Origin: UBA5018 sp044375975
GTDB taxonomy: Bacteria > Cyanobacteriota > Cyanobacteriia > PCC-6307 > Cyanobiaceae
DNA length: 48,390 nucleotides
Reading direction: 5' to 3'
NCBI GenBank assembly: GCA_044375975.1
Contig: JBILLQ010000018.1
Coordinates: 1-48,390 of the forward strand
Both the position numbers and the translations under genes were made by a program. The stretch's first letter is position 1. Each line of letters begins with the position of its first letter. Under the pieces are notes generated by a model that was not told where the DNA came from, did no database searches, and was given only the letters and a program-made list of their open reading frames with translations. This document shows, piece after piece, positions 17,121 through 25,206 of this stretch.

Positions 17121-18251
17121 GTGAGCGATCTGGGCTCCACTCGCTGCGAAGGGCAGCTGATCGAGCGCCAGCAAAGCGGCCTTTTGCAGGTGCGTACCGC
17201 CGAGCAATTTCGCGCCCTGGTGGCCGAGCAGGGGCTGGCTGAGGCCTACGCGGCCACCGATGTGGTGGTGGCCGCCGACGCAGGTTTCACCAACCAGGTG
17301 AGTTGGCAACTCAGTTTGGGACCCAGCGATCCACCGATCCGACTGCGGCAGGCCCAGCTCGATGGCCTGGAGGCCCTCTGTGGCAGCGGTTCAGGTGAGC
17401 TGCTGTTGTCGGCGGCGAGTTTGCCGAGCCTCGCCGCACTATTGGCGGGCGGCAGCATCGAGTTCAGCGCCATTGGTGAGGTAACGACAATGCAGCCCCG
17501 CCGTGAGCTGCACGCCAGCTTGAGCCTCGATCAGATTGGCGGCGGCCGCCTGCTGCTGCATCGCGCCATCGTTGAAAACGGCATTGTTGGCATCAGCAGC
17601 CTGGCTGGACTGACGGCCACCCACATGGGGCCCCTGGTGGGTCCGCTGGTCAGCTGCCTCTACGCCTGCGGCGGGCCCGGCAGCATTGGATTGACCATGC
17701 CAGGCCTGGGTTTGCTGGGGCCGGGCTCGCCGGTGCTGGTGGGCGGAGCGATCGGCTGGGTGGTGGGGCCAGGCAGCGGTCATCAGCCAGAGGTACCCCG
17801 TTCTGCTCTGGGCCATGCCCTGGCTCCGGGGGCAAGCGCTGCCGTGAGTGTCGAGTTGCATCAGCTGCGACCAGGAAGCCTGCGGGTCTGTCGATTCGAG
17901 GGCCATGGCGCCGCCCTGCTGTTGCCGGTGGCGGCGGCGGTACCCCTGCTCAACCTCAGCAGCGCCCGCCAAGCCGCCGCTGGAGCCGAATTACTGGAGG
18001 CCCCGCTGCTCGACCTGGGCATTCCGCGCCGACTCAAACCAAGCCTGGGCCGGGTGCGCTACAGCGAGCTGCTCAGCGGCCAGCTGATCCTGCAGGGACG
18101 CCCGATCACCTGCTCACCAGCCCACAGCCCCCGGTTGGCGGCGGCGGCAGCCGAGGAGCTGGTCTGCCGCCTGCGCGAGGGGCGCTTCCCCCTGCGGCTG
18201 CCATGGCAGAGCCTTGGATCGCGCTCCACCCTGGTGCCCTTGGCAGACTGA
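17121..18251 (+). CDS. DUF39/HcyBio family protein (putative homocysteine biosynthesis)
   Basis: A 376-residue protein starting with GTG at 17121, divergent from gyrA with 57 bp between. Family patterns of the HcyBio domain are visible: SDPPIRLRQAQLDG (68-82), FSAIGEVTTMQPRREL (115-130), PVLVGGAIGWVVGPGSGHQPE (204-224), and a late FEGHGAALLLPVAAAVPLLN. Archaeal members act in sulfur transfer to aspartate semialdehyde for homocysteine formation. Position 53-62 (DAGFTNQVSW) lacks the Cys I would expect from family members with a GxMCSSGA-like sequence, so the chemistry may differ. No CBS or ferredoxin domain follows. The 3' end lies inside a 17-bp tandem repeat. Confidence 0.68.
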   Translation: MSDLGSTRCEGQLIERQQSGLLQVRTAEQFRALVAEQGLAEAYAATDVVVAADAGFTNQVSWQLSLGPSDPPIRLRQAQLDGLEALCGSGSGELLLSAASLPSLAALLAGGSIEFSAIGEVTTMQPRRELHASLSLDQIGGGRLLLHRAIVENGIVGISSLAGLTATHMGPLVGPLVSCLYACGGPGSIGLTMPGLGLLGPGSPVLVGGAIGWVVGPGSGHQPEVPRSALGHALAPGASAAVSVELHQLRPGSLRVCRFEGHGAALLLPVAAAVPLLNLSSARQAAAGAELLEAPLLDLGIPRRLKPSLGRVRYSELLSGQLILQGRPITCSPAHSPRLAAAAAEELVCRLREGRFPLRLPWQSLGSRSTLVPLAD

Positions 18252-18321
18252 CCCCCTTGGCAAACTGACCCCCTTGGCAAACCAACGCCCTTGGCAAACC
18301 AACGCCCTTGGCAAACCAACG
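18237..18321 (+). repeat. 17-bp tandem repeat, five copies, starting inside the upstream gene's stop region
   Basis: Units at 18237, 18254, 18271, 18288 and 18305 read cccttggcaaaccaacg or close variants (copies 3-5 are identical). The first copy encodes the last residues and stop (PLAD-stop) of the DUF39 protein; the others lie downstream. Confidence 0.9.
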
Positions 18322-18461
18322 CCATCAATTCTGACGCCATCAAGGCTGACCCCCTGAAAACTGACCTGCTCAAAACTGTTGTCTGAAAAACTGATGGCTG
18401 GAGAGCAGATGATCAGAAACCGCTATTAAGCTCCCGGGGCAGATGCGATGCGGACCAGCCC

Positions 18462-19139
18462 ATGGGCATCACAGGGAACTCCGAATCCCAGCCTGCTGGA
18501 TCAGAGCTCACAGGTGCTGAATCTGCCAAATTTGAATTTTGCCAATCTGATTTGACTGAGCCTGATTCGAAAGAGCCTGGTGCGGCTGAAATCTTTTCGG
18601 CTGGGGGCACTAGCGAGGATTCTGCCAGCGATGAGCGATTGCTGAGATCCGCTGCCGGGTTGTCTCCGGACGAGCTTTCCATTTCCAGCCCGGCTGGGCC
18701 CCCCAGCGCAGCTTTGCAACCCAGCTCTGCACCACAACCCAGCGCAGCGCAGCTCCCCAGCGTGGCCAGCAGCATTTTGGTGCCGCCTCTACCTGGAGCC
18801 AGCGAGCAGCAAGCGGGCAGCGAACCGGGCGGCGAGTGGCAGCTGCTAGTTAGTAAGTGGCAAACCTGGTGGACCAGTGGCGAGCTGATGGCCTTGGCCA
18901 GGCAAGCCCGCTACCCTTCCCTGCTGCTTGCTGGCCTGCTGGCTTTAGCGCTGCTGCTGAGCCTCTATGCAGGCTTGCTCGCCGCCCTGGAGAGCCTGCC
19001 GCTCCTGCCCGGTCTGCTGGAACTGGTGGCTGTGATCTGGTTGGTGCGCTACGGGGGGCCTCGCCTGTTGCACAGGGACGAGCGCCAGCGGTTGATCGCA
19101 GCCCTGGCCAGCCGTTGGCGCGGCTTTCGGGGGGGCTGA
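18462..19139 (+). CDS. CAAD-domain membrane protein (CurT-like) with long low-complexity N-terminus
   Basis: A 225-residue protein. Residues 1-120 are disordered and rich in Ser, Ala, Pro and Glu. Residues 125-220 match the cyanobacterial CAAD domain: an amphipathic approach (LLVSKWQTWWTSGELMALAR), transmembrane segment 1 (about 151-171), a short turn with LESLPLLPG, transmembrane segment 2 (about 179-197) and a basic amphipathic tail (HRDERQRLIAALASRWRG). CAAD proteins sit in thylakoids. The CURT1/CurT relatives shape membrane curvature, and some CAAD domains anchor aminoacyl-tRNA synthetases; here the domain is free-standing. The N-terminal extension is much longer than in typical CurT proteins and may be variable. 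Confidence 0.8.
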   Translation: MGITGNSESQPAGSELTGAESAKFEFCQSDLTEPDSKEPGAAEIFSAGGTSEDSASDERLLRSAAGLSPDELSISSPAGPPSAALQPSSAPQPSAAQLPSVASSILVPPLPGASEQQAGSEPGGEWQLLVSKWQTWWTSGELMALARQARYPSLLLAGLLALALLLSLYAGLLAALESLPLLPGLLELVAVIWLVRYGGPRLLHRDERQRLIAALASRWRGFRGG

Positions 19140-19239
19140 AAGCCTCTGCCCCCTCCCCGCTCAAGCCCGTTTAGGGCTCGCACCTACTTGACGAGCTCAG
19201 GCAGGTTGATAGTTTGTCGCGATTGCGTCCGTATTTCAG

Positions 19240-20403
19240 GTGGAGATTCAGCTCGGCCGTTCCCGAACCGTTCGCCGCGCCTACGGCATCGATGAGATCG
19301 CCCTGGTTCCTGGAGGTCGCACCGTCGACCCATCAGTCACCGACAGCAGCTGGAGCCTAGGGGGCATCAACCGTGAGATCCCGATCATCGCCAGCGCCAT
19401 GGACGGGGTGGTGGATGTGGCCATGGCTGTGGAACTGAGCCGCTTGGGTGCCCTGGGCGTGCTGAACCTGGAGGGGGTGCAGTGCCGCTACGAGGACCCC
19501 AACCCGATCCTCGATCGCATCGCTGCGGTGGGCAAACAGGAGTTTGTGCCTCTGATGCAGGAGCTCTACAGCCAACCGGTGCGAGAGGACCTAATCCGGC
19601 GTCGCATTGGCGAAATCAAGGCCAACGGGGGCATTGCCGCCGTGAGTGCCACGCCGATGGCGGCCCTCAGGTTCGGCCAGGCGATCGCGGAGGCCGGCGC
19701 CGATCTTTTCTTCGTGCAGGCCACGGTGGTGAGCACCGAGCACATCGGCCCCGCCGGCCAGGAAAGTCTCAATTTGGAGACCCTCTGCCGCGAGATGGGC
19801 GTGCCGGTGGTGATTGGCAATTGCGTCACTTATGAAGTGGCTCTGAAGCTGATGCGCGCCGGCGCCGCCGGCCTAATGGTGGGTATTGGCCCAGGCGCCG
19901 CCTGCACCAGCCGCGGCGTGCTGGGTATCGGCATTCCCCAAGCCACCGCCGTTGCCGACTGCGCAGCGGCCCGCGATGACTACGAAAAAGAGAGTGGCAA
20001 CTACGTGCCTGTGATTGCCGATGGTGGCATTGTTACCGGAGGCGACATCTGCAAGTGCCTGGCCTGTGGCGCCGACGCCGTGATGATCGGTTCGCCGATC
20101 GCTCGCGCCGCCGAGGCCCCTGGTCGCGGCTTCCACTGGGGCATGGCTACCCCGAGCCCGGTGCTGCCCCGCGGTACCCGCATCCAGGTGGGCACCACAG
20201 GCAGCCTGGAGAAGATCCTGCGCGGACCGGCCAGCCTCGATGACGGTACCCAGAATCTGTTGGGCTGCATCAGGACCTCCATGGGCACCCTGGGGGCCAG
20301 AAACCTGAAGGAGATGCAAGCGGTGGAGGTGGTGGTGGCCCCGTCGCTGCTCACCGAGGGCAAGGTTTATCAGAAGGCCCAGCAATTGGGCATGGGCAAA
20401 TAG
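19240..20403 (+). CDS. guaB3: GuaB3-family IMP dehydrogenase/GMP reductase-like protein
   Basis: A 387-residue protein starting with GTG at 19240. It has the IMPDH/GMPR barrel without the CBS pair. Visible features are IPIIASAMDGVVDVAMA, GALGVLNLEGVQ, the Cys loop GIGPGAACTSRGV (C222, aligned with the catalytic Cys of IMPDH), VPVIADGGIVTGGDICKCLACGADAVMIGSP and RGTRIQVGTTGSLEKIL. GuaB3 is a separate group common in actinobacteria and cyanobacteria; GMP reductase-like activity has been proposed for it, but the reaction here is inferred. Its location directly before the Yfr1 sRNA and trxA is the standard cyanobacterial order. Confidence 0.88.
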   Translation: MEIQLGRSRTVRRAYGIDEIALVPGGRTVDPSVTDSSWSLGGINREIPIIASAMDGVVDVAMAVELSRLGALGVLNLEGVQCRYEDPNPILDRIAAVGKQEFVPLMQELYSQPVREDLIRRRIGEIKANGGIAAVSATPMAALRFGQAIAEAGADLFFVQATVVSTEHIGPAGQESLNLETLCREMGVPVVIGNCVTYEVALKLMRAGAAGLMVGIGPGAACTSRGVLGIGIPQATAVADCAAARDDYEKESGNYVPVIADGGIVTGGDICKCLACGADAVMIGSPIARAAEAPGRGFHWGMATPSPVLPRGTRIQVGTTGSLEKILRGPASLDDGTQNLLGCIRTSMGTLGARNLKEMQAVEVVVAPSLLTEGKVYQKAQQLGMGK

Positions 20404-20433
20404 GGCCTGCCACCAGCAGCCCTATCCTGACTG

Positions 20434-20500
20434 GTGTGGGGGCTACGGCTCACACACTCCTCACACCCTCCAGCCCGGTGTTCCCGGGCCTTTTGTCTTT
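20434..20500 (+). ncRNA. yfr1: Yfr1 small regulatory RNA
   Basis: The invariant single-stranded core of Yfr1, ACTCCTCACAC, is present at 20456-20466. It is flanked by a 5' hairpin (gtgtgggggctacggctcacac, about 20434-20455, cut to its arms gtgt/acac and gggc/gctc). The 3' side is an intrinsic terminator: stem GCCCGG at 20473-20478 with CCGGGC at 20484-20489, followed by cttttgtcttt. The site between guaB3 and trxA is the known cyanobacterial location. TATCCT at 20423-20428 is a fair -10 box for a start near 20434. In Prochlorococcus, Yfr1 represses outer-membrane protein mRNAs through the core sequence; target choice here is not visible. Confidence 0.9.
20473..20500 (+). terminator. Intrinsic terminator of Yfr1
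   Basis: Six-base GC stem GCCCGG/CCGGGC with loop tgttc, followed by a T-rich run, ending the sRNA about 75 bp before the trxA start. Confidence 0.85.
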
Positions 20501-20575
20501 TGCAACGCTTGGCTGCAGCAGGCTTTTAAGGCCTGCTCCCCTTGCTAGATTGTCCGCAAAGCGATCCATTTCAGG

Positions 20576-20902
20576 ATGTCCTCAGTCGCCGCCGTCACCG
20601 ACACCAGCTTTGAAGAGCAAGTGCTAAAAAGTGATGTACCTGTACTGGTTGATTTTTGGGCGCCCTGGTGCGGTCCTTGCCGCATGGTTGGTCCAATTGT
20701 AGATGAGATCGCCACCGAACTTAGCGATAAAATTAATGTCTATAAAATGAATACCGATGAAAACCCTAATGTTGCAAACCAATATGGTATTCGCAGCATT
20801 CCTACTTTAATGCTTTTCGTCGCCGGCGAAAAGGTAGATACAGTGGTAGGCGCTGTTCCAAAGCAAACTTTGATGAGCACTATTAGCAAGCATCTTGGCT
20901 GA
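20576..20902 (+). CDS. trxA: Thioredoxin
   Basis: A 108-residue m-type thioredoxin. The redox-active site is WAPWCGPCRMVGP (C32 and C35), preceded by PVLVDF and followed by the cis-Pro segment YGIRSIPTLMLFVAGEKVDTVVGA. It reduces disulfides of Calvin-cycle and other enzymes using electrons from thioredoxin reductase. Codon use is visibly more AT-rich than its neighbours across 20620-20890, which in this genome also marks other likely highly expressed genes. It follows Yfr1; no terminator is obvious after the stop. Confidence 0.97.
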   Translation: MSSVAAVTDTSFEEQVLKSDVPVLVDFWAPWCGPCRMVGPIVDEIATELSDKINVYKMNTDENPNVANQYGIRSIPTLMLFVAGEKVDTVVGAVPKQTLMSTISKHLG

Positions 20903-21743
20903 TCACACAATACAATTCAAGCATTAGTTTTCATTAATTTGGGCTACAATTTTTGATTTCATGTACACATTAGCTTCTTGTTTGCTTGATGCAGACAGGC
21001 TGTTGATGTGTTTTTTTCTTGGCGACCAAATATGACATGGTTTGATTAGTGCAGGCGCCATTGATGATCTTTGCGCTTATCAAAAGTTATTCGTAAGCTT
21101 ATTTATTGGATTTAGTCAGCGATTAGCGCCACGCAACTATCGCATGTAGTCTCAAACTCCCTTACAGTGAAGTTTTTTTGAGTTTCTCAACAAACCTTCG
21201 CAATAATCCGATTAGCGCCATAAACTATCCATTGCGCTCCCCCGTAGATGCTATATACCTTGCGGATAGTCAACAGTTGAAATAGGGTCATCTCGAAAAA
21301 TGAGGGTCTCGCGTGGGCCGATCAGCCAGCCCCATTGCGGCTACTGGAGTATGTGGAGCCTAAGGCCACGCCAGGGGCAATTTTCGAGGTGCTAACAGGT
21401 CTCAGGTTTCGATTGAAGTATTTATTTTTTAATTAATTAATAAAAATCTTTCCGTAATCATGTTCTCGTTTTGTCTGGCAAGCTGCCTTGCCATGGCCAA
21501 CGAAAAGCCCTAGGCAGCCGGCGCTCTTCACCAGTCAAACTCGATGTGAGGTGTTGCTAACATTGATTGCCAAAATGTGCTTTGGGCGAAACGTTTGCGC
21601 CAAGGGCATTCACAACAGCTTTTAAAGTGTTGTAATGCTCACAAAAACTCCATGGTTGTAACAGAAGCCACATGGAAACCACATCCAGGTCGCTCTGTTG
21701 TTCACACTTGGGGCAATGTTTCTAGTGACAGTCGAAGGGACCT
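20903..21743. other. 841-bp gene-free region between trxA and gnd
   Basis: No ORF with family resemblance was found. The region is AT-rich at its start (20903-21280) and in 21420-21470. It contains an IS-end-flanked remnant (21289-21391). The gnd promoter should lie in the last 100 bases, but no distinctive box was seen. Confidence 0.6.
21289..21391. mobile_element. 103-bp remnant flanked by IS-like terminal inverted repeats
   Basis: The left end catctcgaaaa (21289-21299) and the right end ttttcgaggtg (21381-21391) are inverted repeats matching at 10 of 11 positions. The right end plus two bases (ttttcgaggtgct) is identical to the outer end of the IS5 remnant at 645-657. The interior contains gggccgatcagc (21315-21326), also found at the window's left edge in inverted orientation (1-12). 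This looks like an internally deleted, MITE-like derivative of the same element. A target-site duplication is not clear. Confidence 0.5.
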
Positions 21744-23162
21744 ATGGGCAAGGCGCATTTCGGCCTGATCGGTTTGGGCGTAATGGGGGAAAACCTTGTG
21801 CTCAATGCCGAGCGCAATGGCTATTCAAGCGTTGTTTATAACCGCACCCCAGCCAAAACGGCCGCTTTCCTGGCGGGCCCTGGAGCGGGAAAGCAGATCA
21901 TTGGGGCAAATACCCTTGAAGAATTTGTGGAGGCTCTGGAGCGGCCGCGTCGCATCCTGGTGATGGTGAAGGCTGGTCAGCCCATCGACGACATGATCAG
22001 CCAGCTATCGCCCTTGCTGGAGGAGGGTGATCTGCTGATTGATGGCGGCAATTCTCTCTATACAGATACCGAGCGCCGGGTGGCGGATCTGGAAAGTCGG
22101 AGCTTCGGTTTCATTGGCATGGGCGTCAGTGGCGGCGCCAAGGGTGCCCTGGAAGGTCCCAGCATGATGCCCGGCGGCACTCGCGCCGCCTATGAGGCGA
22201 TTGAACCTTTGTTGCGCAAGATGGCAGCCCAGGTGGATGACGGCCCCTGCGTCACCTACATCGGCCCTGGTGGAGCCGGCCACTTTGTTAAAACAGTGCA
22301 TAATGGCATTGAATATGGCATTCAACAGATATTGTCCGAAGCCTATGATTTAATGAAGCGCGCAGGTGGATTAACTGGTGATGAAATGGCTGATGTACTA
22401 AAAAATTGGAATTCCACAGAAGAACTCAGTTCCTTTTTGGTGGAGATCACTGAAATCTGCCTGCGCACTAAAGACCCTGAAACTGGTTCGGATTTGGTAG
22501 AGCTGATTGTCGATGCCGCCGGCCAGAAGGGTACTGGCCTCTGGACTGTGGTCAGTGCCCTCCAGATGGGGGTGGCAGTACCCACCATCTATGCCGCCCT
22601 CAATGCCCGGGTGTTGAGCTCCATGCGCCAAGAGCGCCTGGCCGCCGCCGCCGTTCTCAAAGCGCCCGAGAGCCATCCAATCGATTTGGGCAAGGCCGCT
22701 GATGCCATGGCCCCGCTGTTCGATGCCTGCGTGTTGGCTGCCATCGCCAGCTACGCCCAGGGCATGGCTCTGCTGCAGGAAGCTTCAATTCTGCATAATT
22801 ACAACCTGGACATGTCGGCCATTGGCCAGATTTGGAAAGGTGGTTGCATCATTCGTGCCCGCCTGCTGCAGCGCATTCAGGATGCATATACGAATAATTC
22901 AAAGTTGGACAACTTGATGCTAGATCCCTGGTTTGCGGAGCAAATTAATCGCCGCTTGCCTGGTCTGCGCCAGGTGGTGGCTGGTGGCGCCCTTACTGGC
23001 ATACCGCTCCCCTGCCTCAGCAGTTCATTGGATTATATTGATAGTTATCGCTCCGCACGCCTGCCCCAAAACCTGCTGCAAGCCATGCGCGACTGTTTTG
23101 GAGCTCACACCTACGAGCGCGTCGATCAACCCGGTACTTTCCACACAGAATGGCTTGATTGA
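21744..23162 (+). CDS. gnd: 6-phosphogluconate dehydrogenase, decarboxylating
   Basis: Gnd oxidises 6-phosphogluconate to ribulose 5-phosphate and CO2, making NADPH; in cyanobacteria this is the main dark catabolic route. The 472-residue length is typical. Motifs are GLIGLGVMGENLVLNAERNG (NADP Rossmann), VMVKAG, IDGGNSLYTDTERR, GFIGMGVSGGAKGALEGPSM, the catalytic Lys/Asn segment GAGHFVKTVHNGIEYG, and KGTGLWTV. The C-terminal segment IWKGGCIIRARLL is also present. The ATG at 21744 is preceded by aaggga. The 6-phosphogluconolactonase gene follows by 128 bp, so the two enzymes of consecutive steps are probably coexpressed. Confidence 0.97.
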   Translation: MGKAHFGLIGLGVMGENLVLNAERNGYSSVVYNRTPAKTAAFLAGPGAGKQIIGANTLEEFVEALERPRRILVMVKAGQPIDDMISQLSPLLEEGDLLIDGGNSLYTDTERRVADLESRSFGFIGMGVSGGAKGALEGPSMMPGGTRAAYEAIEPLLRKMAAQVDDGPCVTYIGPGGAGHFVKTVHNGIEYGIQQILSEAYDLMKRAGGLTGDEMADVLKNWNSTEELSSFLVEITEICLRTKDPETGSDLVELIVDAAGQKGTGLWTVVSALQMGVAVPTIYAALNARVLSSMRQERLAAAAVLKAPESHPIDLGKAADAMAPLFDACVLAAIASYAQGMALLQEASILHNYNLDMSAIGQIWKGGCIIRARLLQRIQDAYTNNSKLDNLMLDPWFAEQINRRLPGLRQVVAGGALTGIPLPCLSSSLDYIDSYRSARLPQNLLQAMRDCFGAHTYERVDQPGTFHTEWLD

Positions 23163-23289
23163 TCACTTTCTCTATGGCAGCTTGAGTTGGGTAATTGAGT
23201 GTTGGGCAATTCAGTAATGAGAGATTTTGCAATGCATGATTCAGCACTGGAAGAATTAGATCTTCCCCCCAGCCATTGGAGGTTCTCCA

Positions 23290-24042
23290 GTGGCTACTGA
23301 ACCTGTTTCCTATCGCTTGGAGGTGGCCATTGATGGCGAGCAGCTGGCTCGCCGTGCCGCTGAGCGGATCGCCGTGGCCATTGATCTGGCCCTTGAGCAA
23401 AGGGAGCGGGCCCAGATCGCCCTGGCGGGAGGTTCAACGCCGGCGGCGGCCTATCGGCAACTGGGGCAGCAACATCTGCCTTGGCAGAGGGTGGATGTGC
23501 TGCTTGGCGATGAGCGCTGGGTGAGCGCCACTGATCCCTCCAGCAATGCCCGCATGCTTAGCGAAACCCTGCTGGCCGAGGAACCAGGGCGGCAGGCTTG
23601 TTTTCACCCGGTTCCCACCGATGCGGACAGCCCGGCAGCCTCTGCCGATCTCTATGAACAGCAATTGGGTCGGTTATGTAGCGGCGAACCACCGGTATTT
23701 GACCTGATCTTGCTGGGCCTTGGCGACGACGGCCACACAGCTTCCCTGTTTCCAGGTACCGAAGCGCCGACCGTCAGCGATCGCTGGGTAACAGTAGGCA
23801 CAGGTAAGGGGCTAGAGCGGATCACGCTTACCGCTCCAGTGCTGTCAGCCGCTCGCCAGGTGGTGTTTCTGGTCAGCGGCGCTGGCAAGCGCCAGGCCCT
23901 GGCAAGACTTTTCGATCCCAGTGAGTCGCCAGAACGCACGCCAGCCAAATTGGTGCAACCGCACAGCACAGTGCTGGTGTTAGCCGACTTGGCTGCCACA
24001 GAGGGACTTGCCGCCGCAGAGGGACTGGCTGCGCCAGGCTGA
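23290..24042 (+). CDS. pgl: 6-phosphogluconolactonase
   Basis: Pgl hydrolyses 6-phosphogluconolactone to 6-phosphogluconate, the step before Gnd. The protein has 250 residues from a GTG at 23290 with a good Shine-Dalgarno sequence (ggagg) upstream. Family motifs are IALAGGSTPAAAYRQL (sugar-phosphate binding), VLLGDERWVSATDPSSNARM, and LILLGLGDDGHTASLFPGT with the catalytic His. The last codons contain a duplicated gcagagggact unit (LAATEGLAAAEGLAAPG), a small tandem expansion at the C-terminus. Confidence 0.95.
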   Translation: MATEPVSYRLEVAIDGEQLARRAAERIAVAIDLALEQRERAQIALAGGSTPAAAYRQLGQQHLPWQRVDVLLGDERWVSATDPSSNARMLSETLLAEEPGRQACFHPVPTDADSPAASADLYEQQLGRLCSGEPPVFDLILLGLGDDGHTASLFPGTEAPTVSDRWVTVGTGKGLERITLTAPVLSAARQVVFLVSGAGKRQALARLFDPSESPERTPAKLVQPHSTVLVLADLAATEGLAAAEGLAAPG

Positions 24043-24083
24043 GCGGGAGAAAACACCAAGCGGCTGATCTCGCACCGCTAGCC

Positions 24084-24704
24084 ATGCCCTTTGATTCGCC
24101 GCCCCCTCCGCCATCCCAATCAGTTATTGCCAATCAAACTGTCGGCATGACAACCTCTGCTTCCTTGCTCCTGGTTTCCGGCGATGGCTTCTCGGGCTGG
24201 TCTGCCCTGAACGACACGATCATGGGGGGGCGCAGCTCCGGCAGCTGCATCGCCGGTTCGGCTGGCCTGCTGATGGAATCTGAGGTGGTGGAGGAAGGAG
24301 GTGGCTTTGTGAGCTGTCGCTCGCCCGAGTACGCGCCTCCCCTCGATCTCTCCGCCTATGGGGCCCTGGAATTTGAGTTGGAGGGAGATGGGCGTCGCTA
24401 CAAGCTCGCCATCGCCTGCGGCGACCGGGTAACCGGTGCCGCCGAACTAATTCCTGGCGGCCTGCGCTGGGTGGCTGAATTCTCCACCCAGGCCAGCGGC
24501 ATCAGCCGCGTTCAGATTCCCTTCTCTCGCCTCACTGCCAGCGTGCGGGCGCGCCCCCTGGGCCTACCTTTGCGCTTTGATGCCCGGCGGATCAGTCGCC
24601 TGCAGTTGCTCCATTCCAAATTCAATGACAGCGGTGGCCTCAACCCCGGTTTCCGGGCCGGTCCGCTGCGGCTACTGGTGCGAGCGATACGTGCAATTCC
24701 CTGA
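24084..24704 (+). CDS. CIA30-family protein
   Basis: A 206-residue protein resembling complex I intermediate-associated protein 30 (NADH:ubiquinone oxidoreductase assembly factor family). Supporting motifs are WSALNDTIMGGRSSG near the start, FVSCRSPEYAPPLDLSAYGALEFELEGDGRRYKL cut to its core LDLSAYGALEFEL, and the late RISRLQLLHSKFN. The fold is a galactose-binding-like beta sandwich. Its role in cyanobacteria is not established. The first 21 residues (Pro/Ser rich) may be untranslated: an in-frame ATG at 24147 (MTTSAS) is an alternative start. It overlaps the next gene by about 14 bp. Confidence 0.82.
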   Translation: MPFDSPPPPPSQSVIANQTVGMTTSASLLLVSGDGFSGWSALNDTIMGGRSSGSCIAGSAGLLMESEVVEEGGGFVSCRSPEYAPPLDLSAYGALEFELEGDGRRYKLAIACGDRVTGAAELIPGGLRWVAEFSTQASGISRVQIPFSRLTASVRARPLGLPLRFDARRISRLQLLHSKFNDSGGLNPGFRAGPLRLLVRAIRAIP

Positions 24705-25206
24705 TCCCGAGCCCGATGGCCTGCCCCACCTTGAAGCAGGGCTAACTAGTGAAGTTGAGCTAACCTGTGAGTCTGGAGTAATCAGTGACTCTGGAGTAAT
24801 CAGTGACTCTGGAGTAATCAGTGAGTCTGAGTTAGACCAGTTAAGCCTCTTCGATGGTTTATTGCAGCAACTGGCGGCGGCGGCGGAGCTCTGCCTCAAG
24901 CCACAGCGCTATGGAGCCCGCTATAGTTATTGGCCAGTCGCTGGAAGTTTTGACTGCTGCGTGCAACTAGAAGCCCGCGATCAAGCGGGCGAACGCCATG
25001 GGGCAGCTGATTTAGAGCTGGAGATCTACCGCAGTGGTAGCAGCTTGAACCTGATGCTCAGCCGGCCCCATCAACCCCTGGCACCGTTGCTCTGGCATGG
25101 TCAACACCCGGTTTGGATGGATGCCAACAGCGGCGAACGTTGTGAGCGTCCCCCCGACGGCGCCCCCCTAGAAGCCCTGGCCCGCCGGGTCAGGGCTCTG
25201 CTGTGA
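24691..25206 (+). CDS. Conserved cyanobacterial protein of unknown function with a 6-residue tandem repeat
   Basis: About 171 residues from a GTG at 24691, which overlaps the CIA30 stop; the ATG at 24577 would overlap it by 128 bp and is unlikely. The N-terminal part holds the repeat ESGVIS, DSGVIS, DSGVIS encoded by an 18-bp tandem repeat. The C-terminal 120 residues look like a compact domain: LFDGLLQQLAAAAELCLKPQ, YSYWPVAGSFDCCVQLEA, DLELEIYRSGSSLNLMLSR and a final PLEALARRVRALL helix. I do not recognise a named family. Translation is probably coupled to the CIA30 gene. Confidence 0.65.
   Translation: MQFPDPEPDGLPHLEAGLTSEVELTCESGVISDSGVISDSGVISESELDQLSLFDGLLQQLAAAAELCLKPQRYGARYSYWPVAGSFDCCVQLEARDQAGERHGAADLELEIYRSGSSLNLMLSRPHQPLAPLLWHGQHPVWMDANSGERCERPPDGAPLEALARRVRALL
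24769..24822 (+). repeat. 18-bp in-frame tandem repeat, three copies
   Basis: Copies at 24769, 24787 and 24805 read gactctggagtaatcagt (the first has gag for gac). A partial fourth follows as gagtctgag. The frame is kept, and the repeat codes for [E/D]SGVIS. Confidence 0.9.

Noticed and set aside
18237..18321. Possible CRISPR array
   Set aside because: The units are directly adjacent with no spacers and are only 17 bp long. The other repeat arrays of the window fail for the same reason, and no cas genes are present.
24577..24690. ATG start for the unknown protein inside the CIA30 gene
   Set aside because: It would overlap a conserved coding region by 128 bp; a GTG at 24691 gives a short, plausible overlap.
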